Shown: one piece after another, positions 34,492 through 44,179 of the stretch
Layout of the letters: each line of letters starts with the position of its first letter
Numbering within the stretch: the stretch's first letter is position 1
Origin: a bacterium
GTDB taxonomy: Bacteria > Zhuqueibacterota > Zhuqueibacteria > Zhuqueibacterales > Zhuqueibacteraceae
Assembly (NCBI GenBank): GCA_023150945.1
Contig: JAKLJX010000016.1
Span: forward strand, 62,001 to 126,000
Direction of reading: 5' to 3'
DNA: 64,000 nt
The notes under the pieces: model-generated
What the model saw: only the letters and a program-made list of their open reading frames with translations
Database searches by the model: none
What the model was told of the DNA's origin: nothing
Program-made: the position numbers and the translations under genes

Positions 34492-36726
34492 ATGAAACTC
34501 TTTTCTCCGGAAACCTGGGTTTCCTTCATTCCCAACGGGCTGGGCCAGGTCAAGCCCAATCACTATTGGGAAATGGCCAAAGCGGCGTGGCAAAATCGCG
34601 ATCAATTGCCGTTTGCCTGGCGCATTCTCAAAGAGGGCGTGTGTGACGGTTGCGCGCTCGGCACCACCGGCATGCGCGATTTCACGCTGCCGGGCGTGCA
34701 TCTCTGCATGGTGCGCCTCCATCTCATGCGCTTGAACACGGCGCCGGCGCTGGATATTCGCGCCCTCGCGGACGTGACCGCAGCCTGGCAGGGCAACCGC
34801 CCGCTGCAGGAGATGAACGCCACCGAGCTGCGCCAGCTCGGCCGCCTGCCCTACCCCATGATCCGGCGCGCCGGCGAGAAGGGTTTCCAGCGGCTGACCT
34901 GGGAGGAAGCGTATGGCGTCATTGCCGCGAAAATCCGCACCACGGATCCGAACCGCCTCGGCTTCTACCTGACCTCGCGCGGCCTGACCAACGAGGTTTA
35001 CTATGTCGCGCAAAAGGTGGCGCGTTTTCTCGGCACCAACAACCTCGACAACTCCGCGCGCATTTGCCATGCGCCCAGCACCGTCGCGCTCAAACAGATG
35101 CTCGGCGTTCCCGCTGCGACCTGCTCCTACCGCGATTGGCTGGGCACGGACTTGCTGGTTTTCATCGGCAGCGACACGCCCAACAACCAGCCGGTGACGA
35201 CGAAATACATGTACTACGCCAAAAAGCAGGGCACCAAGATCGCCGTCATCAATCCCTATCGCGAGCCCGGCCTGGAGCGCTACTGGGTGCCGTCGGTGTT
35301 CGAAAGCGCCTTGTTCGGCACCAAGCTCGCCGACGCCTTCTTTCACGTGCACATCGGCGGTGACATTGCCTTTCTCAACGGCGCGATCAAACACATGCTC
35401 GCCGCCGGCTGGGTCGATCGCGATTTCATTCAACAGCACACCGCAGGATTCGACGAGCTGCAGGCGGCGCTGGCGCTGCAAAGCTGGGAGCAACTGGAAC
35501 AGGCCGCGGGCGCCAGCGCGACGGAAATGCGCGCATTTGCCAAGATGGTGGCGACCGCGCAGACGGCGGTGTTGGTGTGGAGCATGGGCATCACCCAGCA
35601 CCGGCACGGCGTGGAAAACGTGAAAGCGATCATCAATCTCGCGCTCACCAAAGGCCTGGTTGGCCGGGAGAAATGCGGGCTGGTGCCGATTCGCGGGCAC
35701 AGCGGTGTGCAGGCGGGCGCGGAAGTGGGCGCGGTGCCCAATCTGCTGCCCGGCGGCGTGCCGGTGAATGAGGAGAACGCGCGACAGCTCGCAGCGCTGT
35801 GGGGCTTTGCGGTGCCTGCGCAAAAGGGGCTTTCCGCGGTGGAAATGATCGAGGCGGCGCAGGCCGGCGGCCTGGAGGTGCTGTACTCCGCCGGCGGCAA
35901 TTTTCTCGAAACCCTGCCGGAGCCGGCGTTCGTGCGCGCGGCGCTCGCCGCCTTGCCGCTGCGGGTGCATCAAGACATTGTGCTCTCCCCGCAGATGTTC
36001 GTGGAACCCAAAGAGGCGGTGCTGCTGCTGCCGGCGCGCACCCGCTTCGAGCAAACCGGCGGCGGCACCGAGACTTCCACCGAGCGCCGCATTTACTTTT
36101 CCCCCGAAATACCCGGCCGCCGCGTCGGCGAATCCAAAAGCGAATGGGAAATCTTCATGGAACTGGCCGAGCATGTCTATCCCGAACGCCGCGCGCAAAT
36201 TCATTTCGACAACGCCCAGCAGATTCGCGAGGAGATTGCCTGCACCGTGCCGTTCTATGACGGCATTCAACATTTGCGCAAAAAAGGCGACGCGCTGCAG
36301 TGGGGCGGGCCGCGCCTGTGTGAAGGCTGGCACTTCCCCACTGCCAGCGGCCGGGCGCAGTTTGCCGTGCTCGCGCCGCCCCCGCGGCCGGCCGAGGCCA
36401 GCACTTTCACGGTGACCACCCGCCGCGGCAAGCAATTCAACAGCATGGTGCATGCCGGCCGCGATCCGCTCACCGGCGCGCACCGCGAAGACATTCTGAT
36501 GAATGCCGAAGATGCCCGGCGCCTGGGCTTGCAAGAGGGCGATGGGGCCGTGCTCAAGAATCATCTCGGTGAATTTCGCGGCCGCATCAAGCTCGCGCCG
36601 ATCAGAGCCGGCAACCTGGAAGTGCACTGGCCGGAGGGCAACGTGATCATCCGGCGCGGGGTGATCGATCCGGCGAGCGGCATTCCGGATTACAACGCCA
36701 CCGTCGAGGTGCTGCCTGCCGGCTGA
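34492..36726 (+). CDS. FdhF/YdeP family molybdopterin oxidoreductase
   Basis: 744 residues from ATG 34492 with GGGAG seven bases upstream. It is a member of the molybdopterin-dependent oxidoreductase superfamily. The N-terminus has [14 protein letters not shown] instead of a four-Cys iron-sulfur motif, as in the YdeP group. Further motifs are [49 protein letters not shown] and [19 protein letters not shown]. The C-terminal cofactor-binding domain has [19 protein letters not shown]. Substrate unknown; YdeP-group proteins are linked to acid resistance and formate-like reactions in some species. Molybdenum cofactor genes are not in the window. Confidence 0.88.
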   Translation: MKLFSPETWVSFIPNGLGQVKPNHYWEMAKAAWQNRDQLPFAWRILKEGVCDGCALGTTGMRDFTLPGVHLCMVRLHLMRLNTAPALDIRALADVTAAWQGNRPLQEMNATELRQLGRLPYPMIRRAGEKGFQRLTWEEAYGVIAAKIRTTDPNRLGFYLTSRGLTNEVYYVAQKVARFLGTNNLDNSARICHAPSTVALKQMLGVPAATCSYRDWLGTDLLVFIGSDTPNNQPVTTKYMYYAKKQGTKIAVINPYREPGLERYWVPSVFESALFGTKLADAFFHVHIGGDIAFLNGAIKHMLAAGWVDRDFIQQHTAGFDELQAALALQSWEQLEQAAGASATEMRAFAKMVATAQTAVLVWSMGITQHRHGVENVKAIINLALTKGLVGREKCGLVPIRGHSGVQAGAEVGAVPNLLPGGVPVNEENARQLAALWGFAVPAQKGLSAVEMIEAAQAGGLEVLYSAGGNFLETLPEPAFVRAALAALPLRVHQDIVLSPQMFVEPKEAVLLLPARTRFEQTGGGTETSTERRIYFSPEIPGRRVGESKSEWEIFMELAEHVYPERRAQIHFDNAQQIREEIACTVPFYDGIQHLRKKGDALQWGGPRLCEGWHFPTASGRAQFAVLAPPPRPAEASTFTVTTRRGKQFNSMVHAGRDPLTGAHREDILMNAEDARRLGLQEGDGAVLKNHLGEFRGRIKLAPIRAGNLEVHWPEGNVIIRRGVIDPASGIPDYNATVEVLPAG

Positions 36727-36935
36727 TTCCTGCGGCCATGCCCGCGCGCCCGACCGGCGCAGGCAAAATGGCCGGTGAGACTGGCACTGCCACCGCCAGG
36801 TGGTGCCACTCCCGCGGTGGCGTGGCCGGAGAGGCGGCCACCACGGCTGTAACACCGGCCGCAAGCAGTAATCCTCCCTTGCTTTTTGCGTGTTGGATGC
36901 GTATTTTCAGCCGCTTTGCAGACACTGGGAGAGAC

Positions 36936-37997
36936 ATGGTCGAGGCGCAGTTTTACAGAAAACTGGATAACGGCAAGACGCTTTGTTATCTCTGCCCGCG
37001 CTATTGTGAAATTGGCGAGGGGCAGACCGGCTTCTGCTTCGTTCGCAAAAACGAAGGGGGGGTGTTGTATTCGCTGGCCTACGCCAGCCCCTACGCCGTC
37101 CACCTCGATCCCATCGAGAAAAAACCGCTTTCGCATTTTCTTCCCGGCACAGAGATTCTTTCGCTCGGCACCGCCGGCTGCAATCTCGGCTGCAAATTTT
37201 GCCAGAATTGGGACATTTCGAAGGCGCGCTATGATCACGCGCGCGCATCGGCATTCACGCCCGAAAAGGTGGTCGCGACTGCGCTGCAGCACGGCTGCCC
37301 CAGCATCGCCTTCACCTACAACGATCCGGTGATTTGGGCGGAATATGCCATTGACATTGCCCGGGCCGCGCACGCCGCCGGCCTGCAGACCGTGATGGTC
37401 ACGGCCGGCTACGTGACGCCGGAGGCCCTGCCGGCCATCTTCGATCACATGGATGCCGCCAACGTCGATCTCAAGGGCTTCACCGATCATTTCTACCGCA
37501 AGACCTGTCTGGCCCGGCTGCAGCCGGTGCTGGAAACACTCGAGGCGCTCAAGCGCCGCGGCACAACCTGGCTTGAAATCACCACTCTCCTCATTCCCAC
37601 GCTGAACGATACGCGCGCGGAGCTGCAGGAGATGTGCGCGTGGATTCTCGACCATCTCGGGCCGGAGGTGCCGCTGCATTTCACCGGTTTTCATCCCGAC
37701 TTCAAACTCATGCATCTGCCGCCCACGCCACCGCAAACTTTGGAATCCGCGCGGCAGCTCGCTCTGGAGATGGGAATTCACTATGTCTATATCGGCAACG
37801 TCACCACTCCGGAGGGCAACAACACCTATTGCCCGGCGTGCGGCGCTCTGCTGATTCGCCGCTCCTGGCATACCGTGCAGCAAATCAATTTGAAGCAGGG
37901 CGGCTGCCCGGCCTGCGGCCACCGCGTGCCGCTGATCACCGGTGCGCCATCACCGCGCCGTTCGCCGGCGGCGCCGCGGTACCAGGTGCTGGCCTGA
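36936..37997 (+). CDS. amrS: AmmeMemoRadiSam system radical SAM enzyme
   Basis: 353 residues from ATG 36936 with GGGAG upstream. The radical SAM cluster motif is GTAGCNLGCKFCQNWDISK, with the C-x3-C-x2-C ligands. Upstream are CYLCPRYCEIGEGQTGFCFV and YASPYAVHLDPIEKKPLSHF, and later FTYNDPVIWAEYAIDIARAA and ANVDLKGFTDHFYRKTC, all typical of the family. The C-terminus holds a probable zinc ribbon (CPACGALL, CPACGHRVP). In other genomes this enzyme is encoded with MEMO and AmmA proteins; neither is in this window, so its partner and substrate stay unknown. Confidence 0.9.
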   Translation: MVEAQFYRKLDNGKTLCYLCPRYCEIGEGQTGFCFVRKNEGGVLYSLAYASPYAVHLDPIEKKPLSHFLPGTEILSLGTAGCNLGCKFCQNWDISKARYDHARASAFTPEKVVATALQHGCPSIAFTYNDPVIWAEYAIDIARAAHAAGLQTVMVTAGYVTPEALPAIFDHMDAANVDLKGFTDHFYRKTCLARLQPVLETLEALKRRGTTWLEITTLLIPTLNDTRAELQEMCAWILDHLGPEVPLHFTGFHPDFKLMHLPPTPPQTLESARQLALEMGIHYVYIGNVTTPEGNNTYCPACGALLIRRSWHTVQQINLKQGGCPACGHRVPLITGAPSPRRSPAAPRYQVLA

Positions 37998-38101
37998 ACG
38001 CAACGCCCGGCGCGCGGGCACAACAGCGCGGCAACCGGCGGGCCCGGGTGAGGAAGCCCGGAGCAAGGGGATTGTGCGTGTGCAACAAGGTTAGGACAAT
38101 C

Positions 38102-38137
38102 ATGACAGATCACCAAATCGCGCTCGAGGAATGCTGA
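38102..38137 (+). CDS. Possible 11-codon leader peptide overlapping the next start
   Basis: ATG 38102 has TAGGA about six bases upstream and encodes MTDHQIALEEC, stopping at TGA 38135-38137. The next gene's ATG (38131) overlaps it by 7 bases, so translation of the leader could deliver ribosomes to that start, which has no good site of its own. Confidence 0.35.
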   Translation: MTDHQIALEEC

Positions 38138-39060
38138 TTTTAAGACGCAAAGATCATGATTCCCCCGCGCCCATCTCCGAACGCGGAAAGGATGCCGGTC
38201 TGAAAGTGGAGACGCCCCGCCCCGCAGTGGACACCTATGTGCCGCGCTTGTTGCTGGTCGACGGCCAGGCCAAACGCAATGACGAGCTGACGCAGGCGTT
38301 ACGCGAAAACGGCATGGAAGTACACCTCACCCACTCGGCGCAGCATGCGCTCAGCCTGCTGCAGCAGAAGTTCTGCGATGCCCTGCTGCTCGAGATTCCG
38401 GCGGTGGACATGCCGGCTTCGCAGATGGTGGCGGTGACGCGCAACCGCTTCCCCTTCCTGCCGATCATCGTGCTGGCTGACAAGAGCCGCATGAACGACG
38501 CCATTGGCGCGCTCAATGCCGGCGCGCTGCACCTGATTCCCATGCCCTGCCAACCGCGCCAGGCGATCAGCGCGTTGCGCAAAATCCTGGTTTTCACCCA
38601 TGACACCATCAAGCCCGGCCGCCTGCTCCCCGGCCTGCGCCAAACCGTGCGCTTCGAACTGCCCAGCAGCCTCGATTACGTGACCGGCGCCGCCAACCAA
38701 CTCACCGAAATGTTCGTGCGCCTCGGCATCATCAGTTTGGAAGAAATCAACATCAAAATTGCGATCGTCGAAGCGCTGACCAACGCCATGGAACATGGCC
38801 ACCACTTCGATGCCGGGCTGCGCGTCAAAGTCGAAGCCAAAATCGACGAACGTTTGGGTGAAATCAAGATTACCGACAACGGCAAGGGCTTCAACCATCG
38901 CCAGTTGCCCGACCCAACCGCGCCGGAGAATCTCTACAAGCCGCGCGGCCGCGGCATCTACATGATGTATCGCCTCATGGATGAAGTGCATTTCAATCGC
39001 AAGGGAAACAGTGTGCGCTTGATCAAATACCGCCGGCCCTTCGAACCCAGCGTCAGTTGA
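38131..39060 (+). CDS. Degenerate receiver domain fused to a serine-kinase-type ATPase (RsbW-like)
   Basis: 309 residues. The N-terminal half (about 38-155) has a response-regulator receiver fold, but the phosphoacceptor Asp is Glu (ALLLEIPAVDMP, Glu 88). The acidic pair is reduced (LLLVDGQAK), and the conserved Lys is absent (LIPMPCQP). The C-terminal half is a HATPase_c of the RsbW/SpoIIAB anti-sigma kinase type: N-box IAIVEALTNAMEHGHHF, DNGKGFN, and PRGRGIYMMYRL. It probably binds ATP and may phosphorylate or sequester a partner. The start ATG overlaps an 11-codon leader. No anti-anti-sigma partner is adjacent. Confidence 0.85.
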   Translation: MLILRRKDHDSPAPISERGKDAGLKVETPRPAVDTYVPRLLLVDGQAKRNDELTQALRENGMEVHLTHSAQHALSLLQQKFCDALLLEIPAVDMPASQMVAVTRNRFPFLPIIVLADKSRMNDAIGALNAGALHLIPMPCQPRQAISALRKILVFTHDTIKPGRLLPGLRQTVRFELPSSLDYVTGAANQLTEMFVRLGIISLEEINIKIAIVEALTNAMEHGHHFDAGLRVKVEAKIDERLGEIKITDNGKGFNHRQLPDPTAPENLYKPRGRGIYMMYRLMDEVHFNRKGNSVRLIKYRRPFEPSVS

Positions 39061-39261
39061 CCCCGTTGCGCGAACGTTCAACCCCGCCTGTTTGACCCTC
39101 ATTAGGACGATGGCGCCGCTTCCGTGCGGCTCCGGCTCAGGAGGACCTGCCGGCCCGACGGAGGGACCGCGGGTTTTCCGCGCGCACGGTTTTCCCATAT
39201 CAAATGCTGGGCGGTCACGAGAGCCCAGCGTCCCCATCACTACCCGGAAAGGAGTCGTCCT

Positions 39262-40719
39262 ATGTCATTTGTCGCAGAGCTGGAGCCCCGCACCCTGTGG
39301 AAGCATTTCGATGAGATTCTGAGGATCCCGCGCGGCTCGGGCAATGAAAAGGCGATGCGCGAATACGTTATCAGTGTCGCCCAGAAGAACGGCCTCAGCT
39401 TTCAGCAGGATGCGGCCGGCAACGTCGTGGTGAAGAAACCCGCCTCTCCCGGCCGCGAACAGGCGCCGATCACCGTGCTGCAAAGCCATCTCGACATGGT
39501 GAACGACAAGAATTCCGACGTCAAACACGACTTCTCCAAAGATCCGATCAAACCGCGCCGCGACGGCGACTATCTCTGTGCCACCGGCACCACGCTGGGT
39601 TCGGACAATGGCATCGGCGTGGCCTCGGTGCTGGCGCTGATGGACGCCAAAGACCTCCCGCACGGCCCGCTCGAGTTGCTGTTTACCGTCGATGAGGAAA
39701 CCGGCCTGACCGGCGCCAACAACCTCGCCGAAGATCTGCTCAGCGGCCGGCAATTGATCAACCTCGACACGGAAGAAGAAGGCGCGCTGTACGTCGGTTG
39801 CGCTGGCGGCGCGGGCACCGATCTGCTCCTGCCGCTCAAGGAAGACCGCGTGGAAAAAGGCATGGAAGTGCTGCGTTTGAAACTCGCGGGGCTGCGCGGC
39901 GGGCATTCCGGTGTTGATATTCACCTGCAGCGCGGCAACGCCACCAAGCTGTTGGCGCGCGCGCTCTACAGCCTGCTCAACGTCGCGAAGCTGCGTTTTC
40001 GGCTGGCGGGGATTGCCGGCGGCAACAAGCACAATGCCATCCCGCGCGAAGCCTTCGCCACCGTGCTGGTGCCGGGCAAGAAGCAGAATGAATTTCTCAC
40101 GGCCTTGCAGGCACAGATCGACGCCCTCCGCCTCGAATACGCCGCGGTTGATCCCAACCTCAACTTGACCATTGAAAAGGGCCGCGCCAAAACCTGCTGG
40201 ACCGGCAAGACCACGCGCCGCGTGCTCGGCCTGCTCAATGCGCTGCCGCACGGCGTCCACATGATGAGCAACGATATTCCCGGCCTGGTGGAAACCAGCA
40301 CCAACCTGGCGGTGGTGGAGACCCGCAAGAAGGGCTTGCACATTCACTGCAGCACGCGCAGCTCGGTGAACACCGCGTTGCAGGCGCTGCGCGACCAAAT
40401 CCGCGCGATCGGCGAAGCCTTCGGCGCCGGCGTCGAAGAGGCCGCGGGCTATCCCGGCTGGAAGCCCAATCTCAACTCGCACGTGCTCAAAGTCGCCAAA
40501 GAAGTGCACAAGGATTTGTTCGGCGTCGAGCCGGGCGTGAAAGCAATTCATGCCGGCCTGGAATGCGGCATTATCGGCATGAAATATCCCGGCATGGACA
40601 TGGTCTCACTCGGGCCCCAGATTGAATTTCCCCACTCGCCCGATGAACGCGTGAAGGTTCCGTCCGTGGCAAACTACTACCGCCTGCTGCTGGGCACACT
40701 GAAGAAACTCTCGGAGTAG
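39262..40719 (+). CDS. pepD: Aminoacyl-histidine dipeptidase (PepD, M20 family)
   Basis: 485 residues from ATG 39262 with AAAGGAG eight bases upstream. It hydrolyses dipeptides, typically Xaa-His, using two metal ions. Motifs: metal ligands in LQSHLDMVNDKN (H-x-D) and LFTVDEETGLTGA (catalytic Glu plus metal ligand), TTLGSDNGIGVASVLALM, a dimerisation lid domain with GHSGVDIHLQRGNA, and the late HAGLECGIIGMKYPGMDMVS with a conserved His. The length matches PepD. It is cytoplasmic with no signal peptide. A strong hairpin follows at 40864, so it ends its own transcript. Confidence 0.93.
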   Translation: MSFVAELEPRTLWKHFDEILRIPRGSGNEKAMREYVISVAQKNGLSFQQDAAGNVVVKKPASPGREQAPITVLQSHLDMVNDKNSDVKHDFSKDPIKPRRDGDYLCATGTTLGSDNGIGVASVLALMDAKDLPHGPLELLFTVDEETGLTGANNLAEDLLSGRQLINLDTEEEGALYVGCAGGAGTDLLLPLKEDRVEKGMEVLRLKLAGLRGGHSGVDIHLQRGNATKLLARALYSLLNVAKLRFRLAGIAGGNKHNAIPREAFATVLVPGKKQNEFLTALQAQIDALRLEYAAVDPNLNLTIEKGRAKTCWTGKTTRRVLGLLNALPHGVHMMSNDIPGLVETSTNLAVVETRKKGLHIHCSTRSSVNTALQALRDQIRAIGEAFGAGVEEAAGYPGWKPNLNSHVLKVAKEVHKDLFGVEPGVKAIHAGLECGIIGMKYPGMDMVSLGPQIEFPHSPDERVKVPSVANYYRLLLGTLKKLSE

Positions 40720-40820
40720 TGCGTTCGGGCTTGTGCTGTTTCATGTGATCGGCGCCCGCCGCGGGGTTCGATTTTCAAGCTGATCACGCCGCAGCTCGTG
40801 TCCCCGTGCGGAAACACCAC

Positions 40821-40830
40821 CGCCCGGGCG
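40821..40830. repeat. CGCCCGGGCG palindrome
   Basis: Another copy of the extragenic palindrome, in the gap between pepD and the surface operon, extended symmetrically to ACCGCCCGGGCGGT. Confidence 0.6.
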
Positions 40831-40863
40831 GTCTTCCCTTTCTGGACAGACACTGACCACCTC

Positions 40864-40892
40864 GTCCGGAGGCCCGCGCCTCCGGACTTTCT
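40864..40892 (+). terminator. Rho-independent terminator-like hairpin after pepD
   Basis: GTCCGGAGGC (40864-40873) and GCCTCCGGAC (40878-40887) form a perfect 10-bp stem with a 4-base loop, followed by TTTCTC. It lies between pepD and the surface-protein operon. The stem reads the same on both strands, but the T-run favours plus-strand termination. Confidence 0.75.
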
Positions 40893-40919
40893 CAAATCAA
40901 CGCAGGGAGCGCGTAGAAT

Positions 40920-43900
40920 TTGATTCGTTGGCTGACAACGGCGGGAGCATTGTGTCGGAGGAGTTCTGTTTCTATCCCCCCACGGTTGGGGGATTTTTTT
41001 TGTCTGGCCCTGGCCGCGGCGCTGTTTGCGCCGGGCAGCGCGGCATTCGCGCAAACCAAGCAGCCGCCCGTCATTGCGGCCATCGCGTACTCGTTTCGAG
41101 TTGACAAAGACCGGCCGGCGCATACCGACAGCCTGATTTACACCATCCGGGTGTGGAATGATCCGCTGCAGGCCGACACGCTCGCCGGCGTGGAAGTCGA
41201 ATTCTTCCTGCCTTCTTTTGAAAACGGCCGTTTCGCGCTGCAGCTCGCGACGTTTCATGATGCCGGCCGCTATCCGGTTGCAATTGATGCCGCGGCCGGA
41301 AAGATCACCTGGCAGGTCGGCAATCTCGTGCGCCGGCCGCCGCCGCTGCGCAGCGACACCGCCACCGTCGTTTTCTCTTTTCATATTGCCGCGGTGGCGG
41401 AATTCTCGCTGAGCTGCGGCGAAAATCCCCTGACTGCCATTGCGCGCGTTTCGTTTCGCAATGCCGAGGGCCGCCGCATCTATCCCGGCACGCCACGCGC
41501 CGCAGAAAGCACGCTGGTCTTGACGCCGGATTTGGTCGCGGAGAATCTCAGCGTGCCGCTCGAACCGCAGCGCCGCGGTGACCCGCTGAAGCTACGCTAT
41601 GACTATGCCAATCGCGGCAACGTGGCGCGCGCGGCCACACTCTGTCTGCGCCTGCCCGCGGGCCTCACCGCGGACAGCCTCCAGGTCACGCCCGACAGCA
41701 TAACCGTCGCGCCGGTCAGCGCTGATTCGCTTTGCTTGAACCTCGGCGTGATCGCCGCCGGCGTGCAGCAGAGCGTGGAGCTGAGCCTGCTGCTGCCGCC
41801 GGATCTGCCCGGCGACCTCGATTCTCTCTGCCTCAGCGCAACGCTGATCACCGACTGCGATCTCAATCTCGCCAACAATTCCTTTCGCAACGCCTGCGCC
41901 GCGCTTGCGCCGCTCGATCTGCTCACCCTCACCAAGCAAGCCGTCCCGCCACGCGCACGCGTGGGTGACACGTTGACCTTCACCCTCACCGTGCGCAATC
42001 TCGATCAACGCCTCACCGCCTGGAATCTCACGGTGGTCGATTCGCTCGCGCCCGGCCTGGAAGTGATCAGCGCCGACTCGCCTTTCAGTTTGGTGAATCG
42101 CGTGGTGCGCTGGCAACGACCTGCGCTCGCGGCCGGCAGCGCCTGGCCGCTGCGCCTGGTGGTCCGCCTCACCGAGGAATGGCTGCGCCAGCAGCCTGGC
42201 AATCCGTGTGCGGTTGCCACGCTGTGGAATGTTGCAGCGGTTGCTTCCACTTCCGCGCTGGGCGCCGCGAGTCCGGAAGCGCCGCAGAACCTGAACAACA
42301 ATCGCAGCGCCGCAGCGGTTGTGGTCGAGCCGCCGGCCGACTTGCTGGAAATTTTCACCATCGTTGACACCTTGCGGTCAACCGGCCCGGCAGTGCTGCT
42401 GCCCGGCGATACCCTGCGCTTCACGTTGCACTATCGCAACCTCACTGGGCCGGTGGCCGCGAGCGTGACGGTGATCGATTCCCTGCCGGATCCGGCATTC
42501 CTGCAATTGCTTGCTCCGCTGCCTGCGGGCTTTCGCTACGAGGCTGCGGCCCATCGCCTGGTGGGCGACCGCTCGAGTTTGGCGCCTGCCGCCCGCGACT
42601 CCGCTTCGTTCCTGATGCTGCTGCGGCCCACCGGCAGCGCTTGCGAGGATATCGTCCTGCACAATCGCGCTGTCATTCAGGAGGCCGCGCAGCTCGACTG
42701 CAATCTCGCCAACAACGCCAGTACCACCGCTTTGACGGTGGTGGGCAACCGCAATCTCTTGCAGCTCACCACGCTCGCGCCGGCGGCCGCCGATCCCGGA
42801 GAAGAGATTCTTTTCACGTTGCACTATCAAAACCTGAGCGAGATTCCCGCCACTGGCGTGGTCCTGCAGGTCGATCTGGCCGAAGCGCTGGCGGTGACGG
42901 CAATCAGCGACAGCGGCCGATTGCTGAGCGCGCTGCGCCTCGCCTGGCAGTTGGGCACGCTGGCGCCTCATGCCGGCGGTAGCGTGTCCTGGCGCGCGAC
43001 GGTGCGCAACACGGTGCGCTGTGAGCCGGAGCAGATCACCATCATCTCACGTATCGATTCCGAGGTGCAGGACTGTGTACTGAAGGACAATGTCAGCGTG
43101 ACGGCCATCACCCTCAACGCGACTCCGCCTGCCGAGCGGCCGCAATTGGCGGTTTACGGCCTGCAGCTCACCGATGCCAATGGCAACGGCTGCGCCGAGC
43201 CCGGCGAGCCCTTGCGCCTGCGCCTGATGTTTCAAAACCGCGGCGACTCCACCGCGCGGCAGATCGAATTCATCGACTTGTTTGCCCGCTGGGGAACGCA
43301 AACTTGGCCGGTGCCGCCGCCGCTCGCGCTCACTGCCGCGTTGGCGCCGAACGGTACCGGCTATGCCGACTTCGAGTTCACCCTCACCGCCAATGATTTC
43401 AGCGCCACCGACCTCACGTTCAACGGCAAGCTCACGGCCGCGAACTTCTGTGCCGCGGCAATTGACAGCGCCCTGATCCGGCTGCGTTTCTGCCCGCTGC
43501 CCAACCTGGTCTTCAAACAGGTCAACCTTACGGACGCGCCCGGCAACCGCGACGGCCTGGCGAGCGAGGCGGAACCTTTGGCAGCGCTGCTGGTCTACCA
43601 AAACGAGAGTCCGGTGGCAGCGGACAGCGTCACGCTCACACTCAACCTCGCGCCGCCGCATCTGGAGCTGTTGGAAAGCCGGCCTGCGCTGGCATTGCCG
43701 CTGCCGTTGCAGCTTCGCAGGGCATTGGCCGCCGGCCAGCAGGACAGCGTGCGTCTGACCTTGCGCTACGCTGATTTCGCGCCGGCCGAAGCGATGGTTG
43801 CGCTCACGGCCACGCTCACGGGGTCAGCATTCGTGCCGCCGGTCACCGCGCACGCGGCGATTGCGATCAAACAGGAATGCTTTGCGCGGCCCAACCCTTT

Positions 43901-44111
43901 CATTCCGGGCCGCCATCCGGAAGGTGTGCGCTTTGCGCCCAACGACGGCCAGCAGGTTGAAATTTTCGATTTGCACGGCAACCGGCGGCGGGCGCTGACG
44001 ACACGCGAGCGCTGGGACGGCCGCGATGATTCCGGCAGGGAATGTGAGCCGGGCCTTTATGTCTGGTCAATAGCCGGCAACTGCCGCGGCACGATCGTGG
44101 TCGTGCGCTGA
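40920..44111 (+). CDS. Large secreted DUF11-repeat protein with FlgD-like C-terminus
   Basis: 1,063 residues from a TTG at 40920 with GGGAG ten bases upstream. A signal peptide ends near FAPGSAAFAQ. Five Ig-like repeats of the DUF11/CARDB type begin at about residues 332, 474, 614, 740 and 861; they contain phrases such as GDTLTFTLTVRNL, GDTLRFTLHYRNL and GEEILFTLHYQNLS. The last 77 residues form a FlgD/T9SS-like domain (CFARPNPFIPGRHP, VEIFDLHGNRRR, WDGRDDSGRECEPGLYVWSI). It is probably exported and surface attached. It begins a three-gene same-strand run with a PorV-like and an OmpA-like gene. Confidence 0.85.
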   Translation: MIRWLTTAGALCRRSSVSIPPRLGDFFCLALAAALFAPGSAAFAQTKQPPVIAAIAYSFRVDKDRPAHTDSLIYTIRVWNDPLQADTLAGVEVEFFLPSFENGRFALQLATFHDAGRYPVAIDAAAGKITWQVGNLVRRPPPLRSDTATVVFSFHIAAVAEFSLSCGENPLTAIARVSFRNAEGRRIYPGTPRAAESTLVLTPDLVAENLSVPLEPQRRGDPLKLRYDYANRGNVARAATLCLRLPAGLTADSLQVTPDSITVAPVSADSLCLNLGVIAAGVQQSVELSLLLPPDLPGDLDSLCLSATLITDCDLNLANNSFRNACAALAPLDLLTLTKQAVPPRARVGDTLTFTLTVRNLDQRLTAWNLTVVDSLAPGLEVISADSPFSLVNRVVRWQRPALAAGSAWPLRLVVRLTEEWLRQQPGNPCAVATLWNVAAVASTSALGAASPEAPQNLNNNRSAAAVVVEPPADLLEIFTIVDTLRSTGPAVLLPGDTLRFTLHYRNLTGPVAASVTVIDSLPDPAFLQLLAPLPAGFRYEAAAHRLVGDRSSLAPAARDSASFLMLLRPTGSACEDIVLHNRAVIQEAAQLDCNLANNASTTALTVVGNRNLLQLTTLAPAAADPGEEILFTLHYQNLSEIPATGVVLQVDLAEALAVTAISDSGRLLSALRLAWQLGTLAPHAGGSVSWRATVRNTVRCEPEQITIISRIDSEVQDCVLKDNVSVTAITLNATPPAERPQLAVYGLQLTDANGNGCAEPGEPLRLRLMFQNRGDSTARQIEFIDLFARWGTQTWPVPPPLALTAALAPNGTGYADFEFTLTANDFSATDLTFNGKLTAANFCAAAIDSALIRLRFCPLPNLVFKQVNLTDAPGNRDGLASEAEPLAALLVYQNESPVAADSVTLTLNLAPPHLELLESRPALALPLPLQLRRALAAGQQDSVRLTLRYADFAPAEAMVALTATLTGSAFVPPVTAHAAIAIKQECFARPNPFIPGRHPEGVRFAPNDGQQVEIFDLHGNRRRALTTRERWDGRDDSGRECEPGLYVWSIAGNCRGTIVVVR

Positions 44112-44179
44112 TGCAACAGGCTGCGCGCAGCAAATGAATGCTGGATCACTTAACGTTACTTTGCAGATTTGAGGCAGGG

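Noticed and set aside
34432-36864. An 810-residue minus-strand frame opposite the FdhF/YdeP gene
   Set aside because: It is a GC-rich shadow: residues are His/Arg/Gly-rich with no motif, while the plus strand has a full, conserved enzyme.
39265-40551. A 428-residue minus-strand frame opposite pepD
   Set aside because: It is a shadow of PepD codons and has no motif or start.
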